From positions 1,677,001-1,741,000 of the forward strand of contig NZ_CP020947.1 of assembly GCF_000172795.2 (NCBI RefSeq): a stretch of 64,000 nt of DNA, read 5' to 3'. This stretch comes from Rhizobium sp. CIAT894. Its GTDB lineage: Bacteria; Pseudomonadota; Alphaproteobacteria; Rhizobiales; Rhizobiaceae. The translations under genes and the position numbers were made by a program. This document shows positions 20,519-28,477 of the stretch, piece by piece; positions within the stretch are counted from its first letter, which is position 1, and each line of letters starts with the position of its first letter. A model generated the notes under the pieces. The model saw only the letters and a list, made by a program, of their open reading frames with translations, ran no database searches and was not told the DNA's origin.

Positions 20519-20905
20519 TCAAACCAGCTTCCGCAGTGCCAGAGCCAGGAAGATGATGCAGGTGAGCCAGACGGCAAGGATAAAAATCAGTCCGGCCCGG
20601 CCGGAAGGACGCTCGATGCGTCTTGCTGCCTCGGCACGAAGCTCGCTCATCACCTCAGCCGGCACAAGCCTTGTTGCCAGCAGGATACCGAGCGGCACGA
20701 TCAGCAGGTCGTCGAGATAGCCGAGCACGGGAATGAAATCGGGGATGAGATCGACGGGGGACAGCGCATAGGCCGCAACGGCGCCAGCTACCGCTTTCGC
20801 ATACCAGGGCACGCGGCGGTCTCGGGCTGAAAGCCACAGCGCAACGATGTCACGCTTCAGTGACCTTGCCCAGATTTTGGCTTTTGATATCAGCTGCATG
20901 GCCAA
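20519..20905 (-). CDS. YkvA-family (DUF1232) membrane protein
   Basis: A 128-residue protein with the DUF1232 core VPWYAKAVAGAVAAYALSPV and DLIPDFIPVLGYLDDLLIVP at about residues 35-75, and a C-terminal membrane segment (GLIFILAVWLTCIIFLALAL). The function of the family is unknown. It lies 22 bp upstream of the LprI-like gene on the same strand, so the two may be cotranscribed. The start at 20905 lacks a strong ribosome-binding site. Confidence 0.85.
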   Translation of the reverse strand: MAMQLISKAKIWARSLKRDIVALWLSARDRRVPWYAKAVAGAVAAYALSPVDLIPDFIPVLGYLDDLLIVPLGILLATRLVPAEVMSELRAEAARRIERPSGRAGLIFILAVWLTCIIFLALALRKLV

Positions 20906-20998
20906 TCTTTCTGATTCAAATTTACAATGACCTCAAGACTTTTCCCCGCCTTATTCTTCCATGCTTCCGCCCTCTTTCCTTTCTAGCGTCGGGTCACA

Positions 20999-21109
20999 GA
21001 ACAGGATGATTTTAGGCCGGTTCGGCCTAAAATCTGAATCCTGTTCGCAATTAAGAGTTGGAGCATGATGTCGTCCGAAAACCGCTCACACTTTTCGGCA
21101 TCATGCTCT
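20999..21109. repeat. Rhizobial intergenic palindromic repeat
   Basis: Two nested palindromes lie end to end. GAACAGGAT (20999-21007) and ATCCTGTTC (21038-21046) enclose GATTTTAGGCC/GGCCTAAAATC (21008-21018/21024-21034). Next, GAGCATGATG (21061-21070) pairs with CATCATGCTC (21099-21108) around CCGAAAA/TTTTCGG. I recall this second palindrome as very common in Rhizobium intergenic DNA. It ends 37 bp before the degP start, so it lies in the leader or promoter region. Confidence 0.8.
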
Positions 21110-21145
21110 AAAAACGTGCTCAAGAGGATTCAAAAAGGAATACCC

Positions 21146-22549
21146 ATGCAAGGCCTGTTCAAACGCGCCTCCGTCTCGCTACTTGCTCTGACGCTCCTTC
21201 TGCCGGCGGCTGCTTACGCGCAGACGGCAAAGACCGTGCCTGAGAGCCAGATGCAGATGCAGCTCTCCTTCGCGCCGCTCGTCAAGCAGACATCAGGCGC
21301 GGTCGTCAATGTCTATGCGGAAAAGACCGTCCAGCGGCAGTCACCCTTTGCCGGCGATCCCTTCTTCGAGCAGTTTTTCGGCCAGCAGATGCCGAATCGC
21401 TCGGAAAAGCAGTCCTCGCTCGGTTCCGGCGTCATCGTCGAGGCGAACGGCACTGTCGTGACCAACAATCACGTCGTCGAAGGCGCCGACGATATCAAGG
21501 TTGCGTTGCCTGATGGACGCGAGTTCCCCTGCAAAGTGGTGCTGCGCGACGACCGTGTCGATCTTGCCGTGTTGAAGATCGACACCAAGGAAAGTTTCCC
21601 GACATTGCCGATCGGCAATTCCGATGCCGTTGAGGTCGGCGATCTCGTGCTGGCGATCGGCAACCCCTTCGGCGTCGGCCAGACGGTGACGAGCGGCATC
21701 GTCTCGGCTCTTGCCCGCAACCAGGTGGTCAGGAACGAGTTCGGCTTCTTCATCCAGACCGATGCCTCGATCAATCCCGGCAATTCCGGCGGCGCTTTGA
21801 TGAACATGAAGGGCGAGTTGATCGGCATCAACACGGCGATCTTCTCACGCGGCGGCGGCTCGAACGGCATCGGCTTCGCCATTCCCGCCAATCTGGTCAA
21901 GGTCTTCCTTGCCTCGGCCGATGCCGGGGTCAAAACCTTCGAACGGCCCTATGTCGGCGCGAGCTTCGATGCCGTGACCTCGGAAGTCGCCGAAGCGCTT
22001 GGGCTCAACAAGGCGCGCGGCGCGCTGGTCGTCAAAGTTTCGGAAGGCGGACCGGCGGCCAAGGCCGGATTGAAGGCCGGCGAAATCGTCACGGCCGTCG
22101 ACGGCATATCCGTCGAACATCCGGATGCGCTGCTCTACCGCCTGACGACGGCTGGTCTCGGCAAATCGGTCAAACTCACCGTCGTCGAGAACGGCCGCGA
22201 GGAGCAACTGCCGCTGACGCTCGATCGCGCCCCGGAAACCTCGCCGCGCGACCAGCGCACGATTGGCGGGCGCACCCCCTTCAGCGGCGCGGTCGTCGAG
22301 AACCTGTCGCCGCGGGTCGCCGACGAGCTGCGCATGCCGCCGGAATCGTCAGGCGTCGTCGTATCCGAGGTGAAGGAGGATTCGCCTGCCGCCCGTCTCG
22401 GTTTCGAGCCGAAGGATATCATCGTCTCGATCAACGGCACCGATGTGAAGACCACCAGCGAACTCTCCGAAATCGCCGATAGCGACCCCGGCCTCTGGCG
22501 GGTAGAGATCGAGCGCGACGGTCAGCGCATCCGGCAGTTCTTCCGATGA
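21146..22549 (+). CDS. DegP/HtrA-type periplasmic serine endoprotease
   Basis: A 467-residue protease that degrades misfolded envelope proteins. A signal peptide (FKRASVSLLALTLLLPAAAYA) leads into the trypsin-like domain with triad H109 (TNNHVVEG), D139 (DRVDLAVLKI) and S214 (NPGNSGGALM). Two PDZ domains follow, at about residues 258-345 and 365-460. The ATG at 21146 follows AAAAAGGAATACCC; the open frame extends upstream into the palindromic repeat but lacks a ribosome-binding site there. The stop overlaps rarA by 4 nt. Confidence 0.95.
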   Translation: MQGLFKRASVSLLALTLLLPAAAYAQTAKTVPESQMQMQLSFAPLVKQTSGAVVNVYAEKTVQRQSPFAGDPFFEQFFGQQMPNRSEKQSSLGSGVIVEANGTVVTNNHVVEGADDIKVALPDGREFPCKVVLRDDRVDLAVLKIDTKESFPTLPIGNSDAVEVGDLVLAIGNPFGVGQTVTSGIVSALARNQVVRNEFGFFIQTDASINPGNSGGALMNMKGELIGINTAIFSRGGGSNGIGFAIPANLVKVFLASADAGVKTFERPYVGASFDAVTSEVAEALGLNKARGALVVKVSEGGPAAKAGLKAGEIVTAVDGISVEHPDALLYRLTTAGLGKSVKLTVVENGREEQLPLTLDRAPETSPRDQRTIGGRTPFSGAVVENLSPRVADELRMPPESSGVVVSEVKEDSPAARLGFEPKDIIVSINGTDVKTTSELSEIADSDPGLWRVEIERDGQRIRQFFR

Positions 22550-23862
22550 GCAACGATCTCTTCGCACCGCGTGTTCCGGAAGAGGTGGCCGCCAGGCGGC
22601 CGCTTGCCGACCGGCTGCGGCCGAAGACGCTTGCCGATGTCACCGGTCAGGAACATCTGACCGGTGAAGACGGCGTCTTGAAAAGAATGATCGAGAGCGG
22701 CTCGCTCGGCTCGATGATCTTCTGGGGGCCGCCCGGCACCGGCAAGACGACGGTGGCCCGGCTGCTGTCCGGCGAGGCGGGGCTGGCCTTCGAGCAGATA
22801 TCGGCGATTTTCTCAGGCGTCGCCGATCTGAAGAAGGTATTCGAGACGGCCCGCCTGCGCCGTATGGATGGCCGCCAGACGCTGCTCTTCGTCGATGAGA
22901 TCCACCGTTTCAATCGCGCCCAGCAGGATAGTTTCCTGCCTGTCATGGAGGACGGCACCGTCATCCTCGTCGGTGCCACCACCGAAAACCCGTCCTTCGA
23001 GCTTAACGCCGCCTTGCTGTCGCGCGCCCGCGTGCTGACCTTCAAGTCGCATGACGAGGAGAGCCTGGAGGAGTTGCTGAAGCGCGCCGAGGCGATCGAG
23101 CAGAAGCCATTGCCGCTGACCGAAGAGGCGCGCATCAGCCTGATCCGCATGGCCGATGGCGACGGCCGCGCGGTGCTGACACTGGCCGAAGAGGTCTGGC
23201 GCGCCGCGCGTCAGGGCGAGAGCTTCAATACCGAGGGCCTGACGCGTATCGTCCAGCGCCGCGCGCCCGTCTACGACAAGGCGCAGGACGGCCATTACAA
23301 TCTGATCTCGGCGCTGCATAAGTCCGTGCGCGGCTCGGATCCGGATGCGGCGCTCTATTATCTCGCCCGTATGTTCGATGCCGGCGAGGACCCGCTCTAT
23401 CTCGGCCGGCGCTTGGTGCGCATGGCGGTGGAGGATATCGGTCTTGCCGATCCGCAGGCGCTGGTGATCTGCAATGCCGCCAAGGATGCCTACGAGTATC
23501 TCGGCTCGCCGGAAGGCGAACTGGCGCTCGCCCAGGCCTGCGTCTATCTTGCCACCGCGCCGAAATCCAATGCCGTCTACACCGCGTTCAAGGCAGCCAC
23601 CCAGGCCGCCAAGCAGAACGGCTCGCTGCTGCCGCCGAAGCATATCCTCAATGCACCGACCAAGCTGATGAAGGGCGAGGGGTATGGCGACGGTTATCGC
23701 TACGACCATGACGAGCCGGACGCCTTTTCCGGCCAGGATTATTTCCCGGAGAAGATGGGCCGCCAGACCTTCTACGATCCGCCGGAGCGCGGCTTCGAGC
23801 GCGATATCCGCAAACGGTTGGAATGGTGGGACAAACTGCGCAAGGAACGCAATCCGCGCTGA
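22546..23862 (+). CDS. rarA: Replication-associated recombination protein RarA (MgsA-type AAA+ ATPase)
   Basis: A 438-residue AAA+ ATPase related to clamp-loader subunits that acts at stalled replication forks. The Walker A motif WGPPGTGKTT is at residues 60-69, Walker B LLFVDEIH at 113-120, and sensor 1 LVGATTENPSFELN follows. The C-terminal domain has AVEDIGLADPQALVICNAAK and NAPTKLMKGEGYGDGYRYDH, diagnostic for RarA. The ATG overlaps the degP stop (ATGA), linking envelope proteolysis and fork repair in one transcript. Confidence 0.96.
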   Translation: MSNDLFAPRVPEEVAARRPLADRLRPKTLADVTGQEHLTGEDGVLKRMIESGSLGSMIFWGPPGTGKTTVARLLSGEAGLAFEQISAIFSGVADLKKVFETARLRRMDGRQTLLFVDEIHRFNRAQQDSFLPVMEDGTVILVGATTENPSFELNAALLSRARVLTFKSHDEESLEELLKRAEAIEQKPLPLTEEARISLIRMADGDGRAVLTLAEEVWRAARQGESFNTEGLTRIVQRRAPVYDKAQDGHYNLISALHKSVRGSDPDAALYYLARMFDAGEDPLYLGRRLVRMAVEDIGLADPQALVICNAAKDAYEYLGSPEGELALAQACVYLATAPKSNAVYTAFKAATQAAKQNGSLLPPKHILNAPTKLMKGEGYGDGYRYDHDEPDAFSGQDYFPEKMGRQTFYDPPERGFERDIRKRLEWWDKLRKERNPR

Positions 23863-23889
23863 CGCGCCTGTTCGACTGGTGAACGCGGC

Positions 23890-24615
23890 TCAGCCGCCAA
23901 GCGCGATCGCGATTGCGACCAGAAGCAGTCCGAGACCCGTCATCGTCATCCCGGCATAAAAAGGCCTGCCTCCGGAAAATTTCGCCCACGCATAACCCGT
24001 CACAAACAGCAGCATGATGAGAAACAGGTTGCTGGTTCTCAGTGCAAGGTGTGCACTGTCGATGAAAACGAAAGGGATAACGGCCGGAATTGATGTCGCC
24101 GAGACCAGAGCGAAGACCGCGATTGCGGCAAACAGATCGCCTTTCGAGAGTGACGCCTTCACAGGATCTGCCCTGCGCGCGAGCGTCAGCAGTGATCGAT
24201 AGAGCGCGTCCGCATCGCCGGCCTTTGCAGAAAACGGTGCTTCTTCGATCGGAAATTCTTTTGCGAGCATCTTGAGCGCCGCAGTCTCGCTTCCCGCAGC
24301 TTTGATTTGCCGAAAGAGGCGCAGCCGCCTGCTCTTGTAAAACGTTGTTCCCAGAATGAACAAGACGGCATCAATGATCCCCCAGGCGACGTTGCATCCG
24401 ATTGTTGCGGCGATCAATTCCTGGGCATCTAAGCCCTCTTCTTTAACAACAAGCCTCGACCCGACCGTCAACGTCAGTGCCATGATCAATCCGAAAAGAA
24501 CTTCGCCGAGCGCATCGCCTGGATCGATGATATCGGTGATACGATCGATCGGGTTCGAAGTCATGGACTGCCCCAGGTGATGAAGATCATTGTCTGCTGC
24601 TCCTCCCTCCGCCAT
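23890..24615 (-). CDS. Membrane protein, possibly VIT/CCC1-like
   Basis: A 241-residue protein with about five membrane segments (EVLFGLIMALTLTVGSRL, AATIGCNVAWGIIDAVLFIL, AAIAVFALVSATSIPAVIPF, FLIMLLFVTGYAWAKFSG, TMTGLGLLLVAIAIALGG) split by a cytosolic loop. Gene position and helix layout recall the VIT1/CCC1 iron/manganese transporters, but the family's metal-binding Glu pattern is not obvious, so this is tentative. The start may be 24615 or, with TGGGGC upstream, ATG at 24564. A perfect FNR/FixK box lies about 100 bp upstream. Confidence 0.55.
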   Translation of the reverse strand: MAEGGAADNDLHHLGQSMTSNPIDRITDIIDPGDALGEVLFGLIMALTLTVGSRLVVKEEGLDAQELIAATIGCNVAWGIIDAVLFILGTTFYKSRRLRLFRQIKAAGSETAALKMLAKEFPIEEAPFSAKAGDADALYRSLLTLARRADPVKASLSKGDLFAAIAVFALVSATSIPAVIPFVFIDSAHLALRTSNLFLIMLLFVTGYAWAKFSGGRPFYAGMTMTGLGLLLVAIAIALGG

Positions 24616-24715
24616 CAGAGCATGAATGGTAAGCCGACCTGCAGCTGGCGGCGGGGGATAATCCTCACCACCGGAGAATCCTGACCGACGTCGCGGCCTG
24701 TTTCATTGATCGTGA

Positions 24716-24729
24716 TCAAGATCAACACG
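24716..24729. promoter_or_regulatory. FNR/FixK-type box
   Basis: TTGAT-CGTG-ATCAA is an exact match to the anaerobox consensus TTGAT-N4-ATCAA. The only gene starting nearby is the minus-strand VIT/CCC1-like gene (24615 or 24564). A site centred at 24722 would place a class II start near 24681, giving a 65-120 nt leader. Confidence 0.6.
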
Positions 24730-24791
24730 ATCGGGCGTCAGATGATCACGGTTTTTCCTCGCCCTTGAGCGTCGGAAAAGTGCTGCAAAGC

Positions 24792-25103
24792 TCAAGAAGG
24801 GCGCGGCGTCTTCTGATTGACAGGCGCGGCGGTCACCTTGACGGCGGATTCCGCCAGCCCGTGATGGCCTTCCATATCGACGACGACATGCCAGTGGCCG
24901 CTTTCGGGGACGGCGATCTTGACCGGTGATTTACGCGCCACGCCGCCGATATATTTGAAATCGAGAACCTCGGTGAAGCGCTGGAAATTCGGCGCCGTCA
25001 TCAGACGAACATTGTTCACCGCATTCAACGACACCTCGACGATCGTTCCGGCGCGCTGTTCCTTGAGATCGTAATGGGTGAAGCGGAAGTTCGGTTTCGG
25101 CAT
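24792..25103 (-). CDS. DUF1883-family protein
   Basis: A 103-residue soluble protein. The family pattern is recognisable: FRFTHYDLKEQRAGTIVEVS near the start, NVRLMTAPNFQRFTEVLDFK in the middle, and RKSPVKIAVPESGHWHVVVD followed by GHHGLAESAVKV. DUF1883 domains are small beta-rich modules of unknown function, sometimes attached to TIR domains; no TIR domain is present here. It appears to be a single-gene unit. Confidence 0.75.
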   Translation of the reverse strand: MPKPNFRFTHYDLKEQRAGTIVEVSLNAVNNVRLMTAPNFQRFTEVLDFKYIGGVARKSPVKIAVPESGHWHVVVDMEGHHGLAESAVKVTAAPVNQKTPRPS

Positions 25104-25205
25104 CGGTCTCGTGGTGTCTGAAGTCTTTGCGACCAGATTTTACCAGCATGCCGGTTAAGGAAAAGTTGGAGCCCGGTTTTCGGCTCGCCGCTTCACTCTC
25201 GCGCC

Positions 25206-25364
25206 TCAGAGCGCGGCGTAGACGATGTAGACTTCGACGCAGGCGAGCACCACGCCGAAGACGATCAGCGCCAAGGCGGTGCGCTTCTCGCGTACCTGCT
25301 GGCTGTTGCGTGTGATCTTATGGGGACGACGGGGCTGGAAGCCGGAGGACATGACATTTCGCAT
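25206..25364 (-). CDS. Small single-pass membrane protein (52 aa)
   Basis: A 52-residue protein: a basic N-terminal half (FQPRRPHKITRNSQQVREKR) followed by one membrane helix (TALALIVFGVVLACVEVYIV) and a three-residue tail. The ATG at 25364 has GCAAAGGTC upstream at suitable spacing; the frame remains open upstream but without features. I recognise no family beyond a rhizobial small membrane protein. It lies between DUF1883 and a hydrolase remnant. Confidence 0.6.
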   Translation of the reverse strand: MRNVMSSGFQPRRPHKITRNSQQVREKRTALALIVFGVVLACVEVYIVYAAL

Positions 25365-25519
25365 GGCATTTGACCTTTGCAATGACGACAAGAGTCTACT
25401 GCCGACCGCGATAGGAAATCCATTCGGGTGAGCGGGCGAAAATATAGGAATGGCATAAAGGCCGACGGGAAATTTCGAAGCGCACTGTCGGGAAGCCATG
25501 ACCGCCATCATCCTTGAGT

Positions 25520-25660
25520 ATGTCGAAGAACCGGCTGGCGATCCTGCCCGATCTCACCCATTACGAGACCTTCGCCTCGCCGCTGATGGCGAACATGGCG
25601 ATGACCTTTCTCGACGGCGGCGGCAAGGCGCCGAGCTGGGCCGAGCAGGTCGGAAAATAA
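25520..25660 (+). pseudogene. C-terminal remnant of an alpha/beta hydrolase
   Basis: The 46 codons read MSKNRLAILPDLTHYETFAS followed by a hydrophobic helix, a glycine turn and APSWAEQVGK. This matches the last strand, catalytic-His turn (DLTHYE) and last helix of alpha/beta-fold hydrolases. An in-frame TGA lies 7 codons upstream, and no nucleophile elbow is found, so only the tail of a larger gene survives. A good intrinsic terminator follows 5 bp after its stop, supporting descent from a once-functional gene. Confidence 0.7.
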
Positions 25661-25665
25661 GCGAG

Positions 25666-25694
25666 GGCGGCCGGGGTTTTCCCTGCCGCCTTTT
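25666..25694 (+). terminator. Intrinsic terminator of the hydrolase remnant
   Basis: GGCGGCCGGG (25666-25675) pairs with CCCTGCCGCC (25681-25690) with one mismatch, a GTTTT loop and a TTTT tail. It is oriented to end transcription of the remnant at 25520-25660. Confidence 0.75.
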
Positions 25695-25823
25695 CCACTC
25701 ATCAACTGCCGCGCCGGTTTTCCCGATCGAGCTGCGTGACCAGAGCCAGGATCGTTTCCGATACAGGGGTTCGGCCCAGGACGAGTGCCGATTTTGCCCT
25801 ATCGGTATCTTCCCGAAATGGGT

Positions 25824-26402
25824 TCAGGCATGGCCGCCATCGGCCCGCATGCCGGCGATCGCCTGAAGCGCCGCAAAATAGACCGCCAGGTCGCGGGCAG
25901 GATCCGCCGGGAGCGCGGCTGCACGAAACATCCTGCCTCCCGTCGCCTCGATCCCACCGTCGATCATCAGATTGTCGGCCATGCCATGATTTTCGATCGC
26001 GATGCCATCCGGTCCGCGAGGGCGCCCGCTCGTCTCGTCGATCTCACGTCCCGCATACCAGATCGAGCGAACGCGCAGCCCATAGTCGTCGGGGTGGTTG
26101 GTGTAGGCAAAGACCGCTTTTCCGAGCGCAATCATGAAGCCGACCTCGTAGACGGTGCCCGGATCGGCACTGACGCCGCGAAAGGGAGTGACATTGGCAA
26201 GGCAGATCTCGGCTCGACGCATGGCGTCGTCATTGCGGGCGTAGATCTCGGCGGCCGTCCGCTTCACCGGCGTCTGGTTTTCGTCGCTGCCGGGACCGGT
26301 CGGCTCGAAGCCGAACTGGCGGGCCAATCGACGTTTTTCGGCCATGATGGACATGGCATCCGGAAGAAAGACTTCCGGGCCGGCAAGGTAAATGGTGGTC
26401 AT
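25824..26402 (-). CDS. Nucleoside 2-deoxyribosyltransferase
   Basis: A protein of about 192 residues that transfers 2-deoxyribose between nucleobases, or hydrolyses deoxynucleoside bonds. It starts TTIYLAGPEVFLPDAMSIMA, then has YARNDDAMRRAEICLANVTP with Asp residues typical of substrate binding, and GVSADPGTVYEVGFMIALGK, which carries the catalytic Glu (YEVGF). The frame has ATG codons at 26408 and 26402; AAGG directly abuts the first, so 26402 is preferred. It is a single gene with no salvage partners nearby. Confidence 0.88.
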   Translation of the reverse strand: MTTIYLAGPEVFLPDAMSIMAEKRRLARQFGFEPTGPGSDENQTPVKRTAAEIYARNDDAMRRAEICLANVTPFRGVSADPGTVYEVGFMIALGKAVFAYTNHPDDYGLRVRSIWYAGREIDETSGRPRGPDGIAIENHGMADNLMIDGGIEATGGRMFRAAALPADPARDLAVYFAALQAIAGMRADGGHA

Positions 26403-26689
26403 CGACATCCTTCACTCACGCGCGAGACGAAGCGCCGGGGTTGGGGGCAGGCAGGCGCTGAACCCATTTCCGACGGATCCGCCGCAAATGGCAAGCCGCG
26501 CCCGGCGGGCATTGTCGATTTTTTTCGAGGAGCAGGCTGATGAAGCCCATGGTGGACGGGCAGCAGCCGGCCTTCATTCCCGCCACAGCAGAGAGAATGA
26601 AAAAGCTCGAGTGTCTGGCTTGTCCCTTTTGACTCCGCTGGTCGAACCGGCCAAAGATGCCGCATGACCAGCATCGTCGGGAGAAGTTG

Positions 26690-27730
26690 ATGAGTGGTGG
26701 GATTTTGCCGGCCGGTATTCGAAGAACTCCAAAGCGGCTTGCTTGTCTGTGTGCCGTCCTGGCTGCGTCGATGCTCGCGGCATCGGCAGCGGTCGGAAAC
26801 GACATCGGACCGCAAAGCCAGGTCTCGCGCGAGCAGGTGGAAAAACTCATCGGCCTCTGGAAGGATCATTTTACCGGCGCCGACAGCCTGCAGCAGCAGC
26901 GGACGGCCTTTCGGACGCTGATGGAGACGATGCCGGGGCCGACACGCGTCCAGGTCCGGCAAATCGATGCCGACGGCGTCGATGCCGAGCTGATGTGGCC
27001 CGCCCGTCTGCATCACCCGATCGGCGAAAGGGTGATCCTCTATATTCATGGCGGCGGCTTTTCCGGCGGCTCCATCCGCACGCACAGCCTGCTTGCCGGC
27101 TCGCTCGCCAAGGCCGCATCCAGCGACGTTCTTCTGATCGAGTATCGGCTGACGCCTGAATATACCTATCCCGCGCAGATCAACGACGCGCTGACGGCCT
27201 ATCGCTGGCTTCTCGACAATGGCTATCGCAGCGATAACGTCGTCGTCGCCGGAGACGGCGCCGGCGGCAATATCGCGATCGAGACGGTGCTGCGTCAGAG
27301 GCAAGCGGCAAAGCCGTTGCCGGCGGCCGTGGTGGCGCTCAGTCCCATCACCGATCTTGCCGCAACCGGCGGATCGATGACAGCGAATGCCGATAGCGAT
27401 CCGTTGCTCGGCAAGGCCTCGATCGAGACCTTGCGCAAGGCCTATCTTGGCAGCCGATCTCCGACCGATCCTCAGGCATCGCCGCTTTATGCCGATATGG
27501 CGGGTTTTCCGCCGCTGCTGCTGCAGGTCGGCTCCGGCGAAGCCCTGCTCGACGATACGCTGCGGCTCGCCGATAAGGCGCGCCAGGCGGGTGTGGACGT
27601 CACCACTGAGGTCTGGCCGGGCATGCCGCATCAGTGGCAGCTGTTTCCATCGCTGCTCGACGATGCCGATCGTTCGAGTCAGAATATCGCCGAATTTGCG
27701 ATCCGGCATTTTGCCGACAAACCGGAATAG
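26690..27730 (+). CDS. Exported alpha/beta hydrolase (HSL-like) lacking the nucleophile serine
   Basis: A 346-residue protein of the hormone-sensitive-lipase/arylesterase type. A signal peptide (LACLCAVLAASMLAASAAVG) predicts export. The oxyanion motif HGGGFSGG starts at H120, and the acid and base candidates D288 and H314 (GMPHQWQLF) are present. The nucleophile elbow, normally GDSAGG, reads GDGAGG: Gly190 (GGC, 27257-27259) replaces Ser. It may therefore be inactive as an esterase, use another nucleophile, or bind ligand only. The ATG at 26690 follows GGGAGAAGTTG. Confidence 0.85.
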   Translation: MSGGILPAGIRRTPKRLACLCAVLAASMLAASAAVGNDIGPQSQVSREQVEKLIGLWKDHFTGADSLQQQRTAFRTLMETMPGPTRVQVRQIDADGVDAELMWPARLHHPIGERVILYIHGGGFSGGSIRTHSLLAGSLAKAASSDVLLIEYRLTPEYTYPAQINDALTAYRWLLDNGYRSDNVVVAGDGAGGNIAIETVLRQRQAAKPLPAAVVALSPITDLAATGGSMTANADSDPLLGKASIETLRKAYLGSRSPTDPQASPLYADMAGFPPLLLQVGSGEALLDDTLRLADKARQAGVDVTTEVWPGMPHQWQLFPSLLDDADRSSQNIAEFAIRHFADKPE

Positions 27731-27790
27731 GGGCGAGGAGGACCAAGGCCACAAAGGCGGCCGTCCGAACGTCCTGCCTTTACCCCATCA

Positions 27791-28414
27791 TCATTGCGAT
27801 GTGCCGCGCGATGACGAGGGCGCCAGAGGCCGTTCGACTTCCCGGCCGACGCTGAGCGCTTTGCGCACATTCGGCTCCAGCCGCTCGATATAGGCGTGGT
27901 CGGGTGCAGCCCCCAGCGCATCCAGCATTTTTGAGAAGAAGCAGCGGGCGGCCGCCGCAGCCGTGACGTCGAAAACCTCGGCATCGCTCAGCCCGTGTTT
28001 CTTCAGCCCGTCTATGTCTTGCTGAGTGACCGACGTCGCATCGCGCGCCACCTTGGCGGCAAAGGCCATGATGGCGCGTTCGCCGGCATCGATCGGCGCC
28101 TTCTCCGTCTCGTTGACGACAGCCGTCAGCCCGTCGCTGGTAAAACCCTCGCGCAGCAGCACCGAGCCATGCGCCAGCATGCAATAGGAGGATTTCAGCT
28201 CCTTGGCGGCCGCCAGCGTCACCAACTCATAGCGCCTGAGGCTCATATGGCCGCGAATGCTGGAAAGCAGCGCTGCCCAGTTCTCCATCACCTCCGGCCG
28301 GTGTCCGAAGGCCCGGTACATATTCGGCAGATAACCATAATTCGCTTCCGCCGACGCATACATCGACGTCGTCTTTTCGCTGGCGGATGCATTGGGGGTG
28401 TGAATGAAAGCCAT
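27791..28414 (-). CDS. Carboxymuconolactone-decarboxylase-family (AhpD-like) protein
   Basis: A 207-residue, largely helical protein. The AhpD/CMD core ELVTLAAAKELKSSYCMLAH holds one Cys and a His in the order seen in peroxidase-related members (E..SSYC...H). This is a single-Cys motif rather than the CxxC of true AhpD. It probably acts in peroxide or lactone chemistry, substrate unknown. The start MAFIHTPNASASEK follows AGGAGGACCATGCC, a strong ribosome-binding site. Confidence 0.8.
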   Translation of the reverse strand: MAFIHTPNASASEKTTSMYASAEANYGYLPNMYRAFGHRPEVMENWAALLSSIRGHMSLRRYELVTLAAAKELKSSYCMLAHGSVLLREGFTSDGLTAVVNETEKAPIDAGERAIMAFAAKVARDATSVTQQDIDGLKKHGLSDAEVFDVTAAAAARCFFSKMLDALGAAPDHAYIERLEPNVRKALSVGREVERPLAPSSSRGTSQ

Positions 28415-28477
28415 GGCATGGTCCTCCTCTATAGCGAGAAGGATAGGGTAGATATGCAGGACAGCAATCCTGAAATA

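Noticed and set aside
26403..26689. Possible small genes in the gap between the deoxyribosyltransferase and the exported hydrolase
   Set aside because: Frames exist on both strands but none has a ribosome-binding site together with protein-like content. I see nothing supportable there beyond the promoter region expected for two divergent genes.
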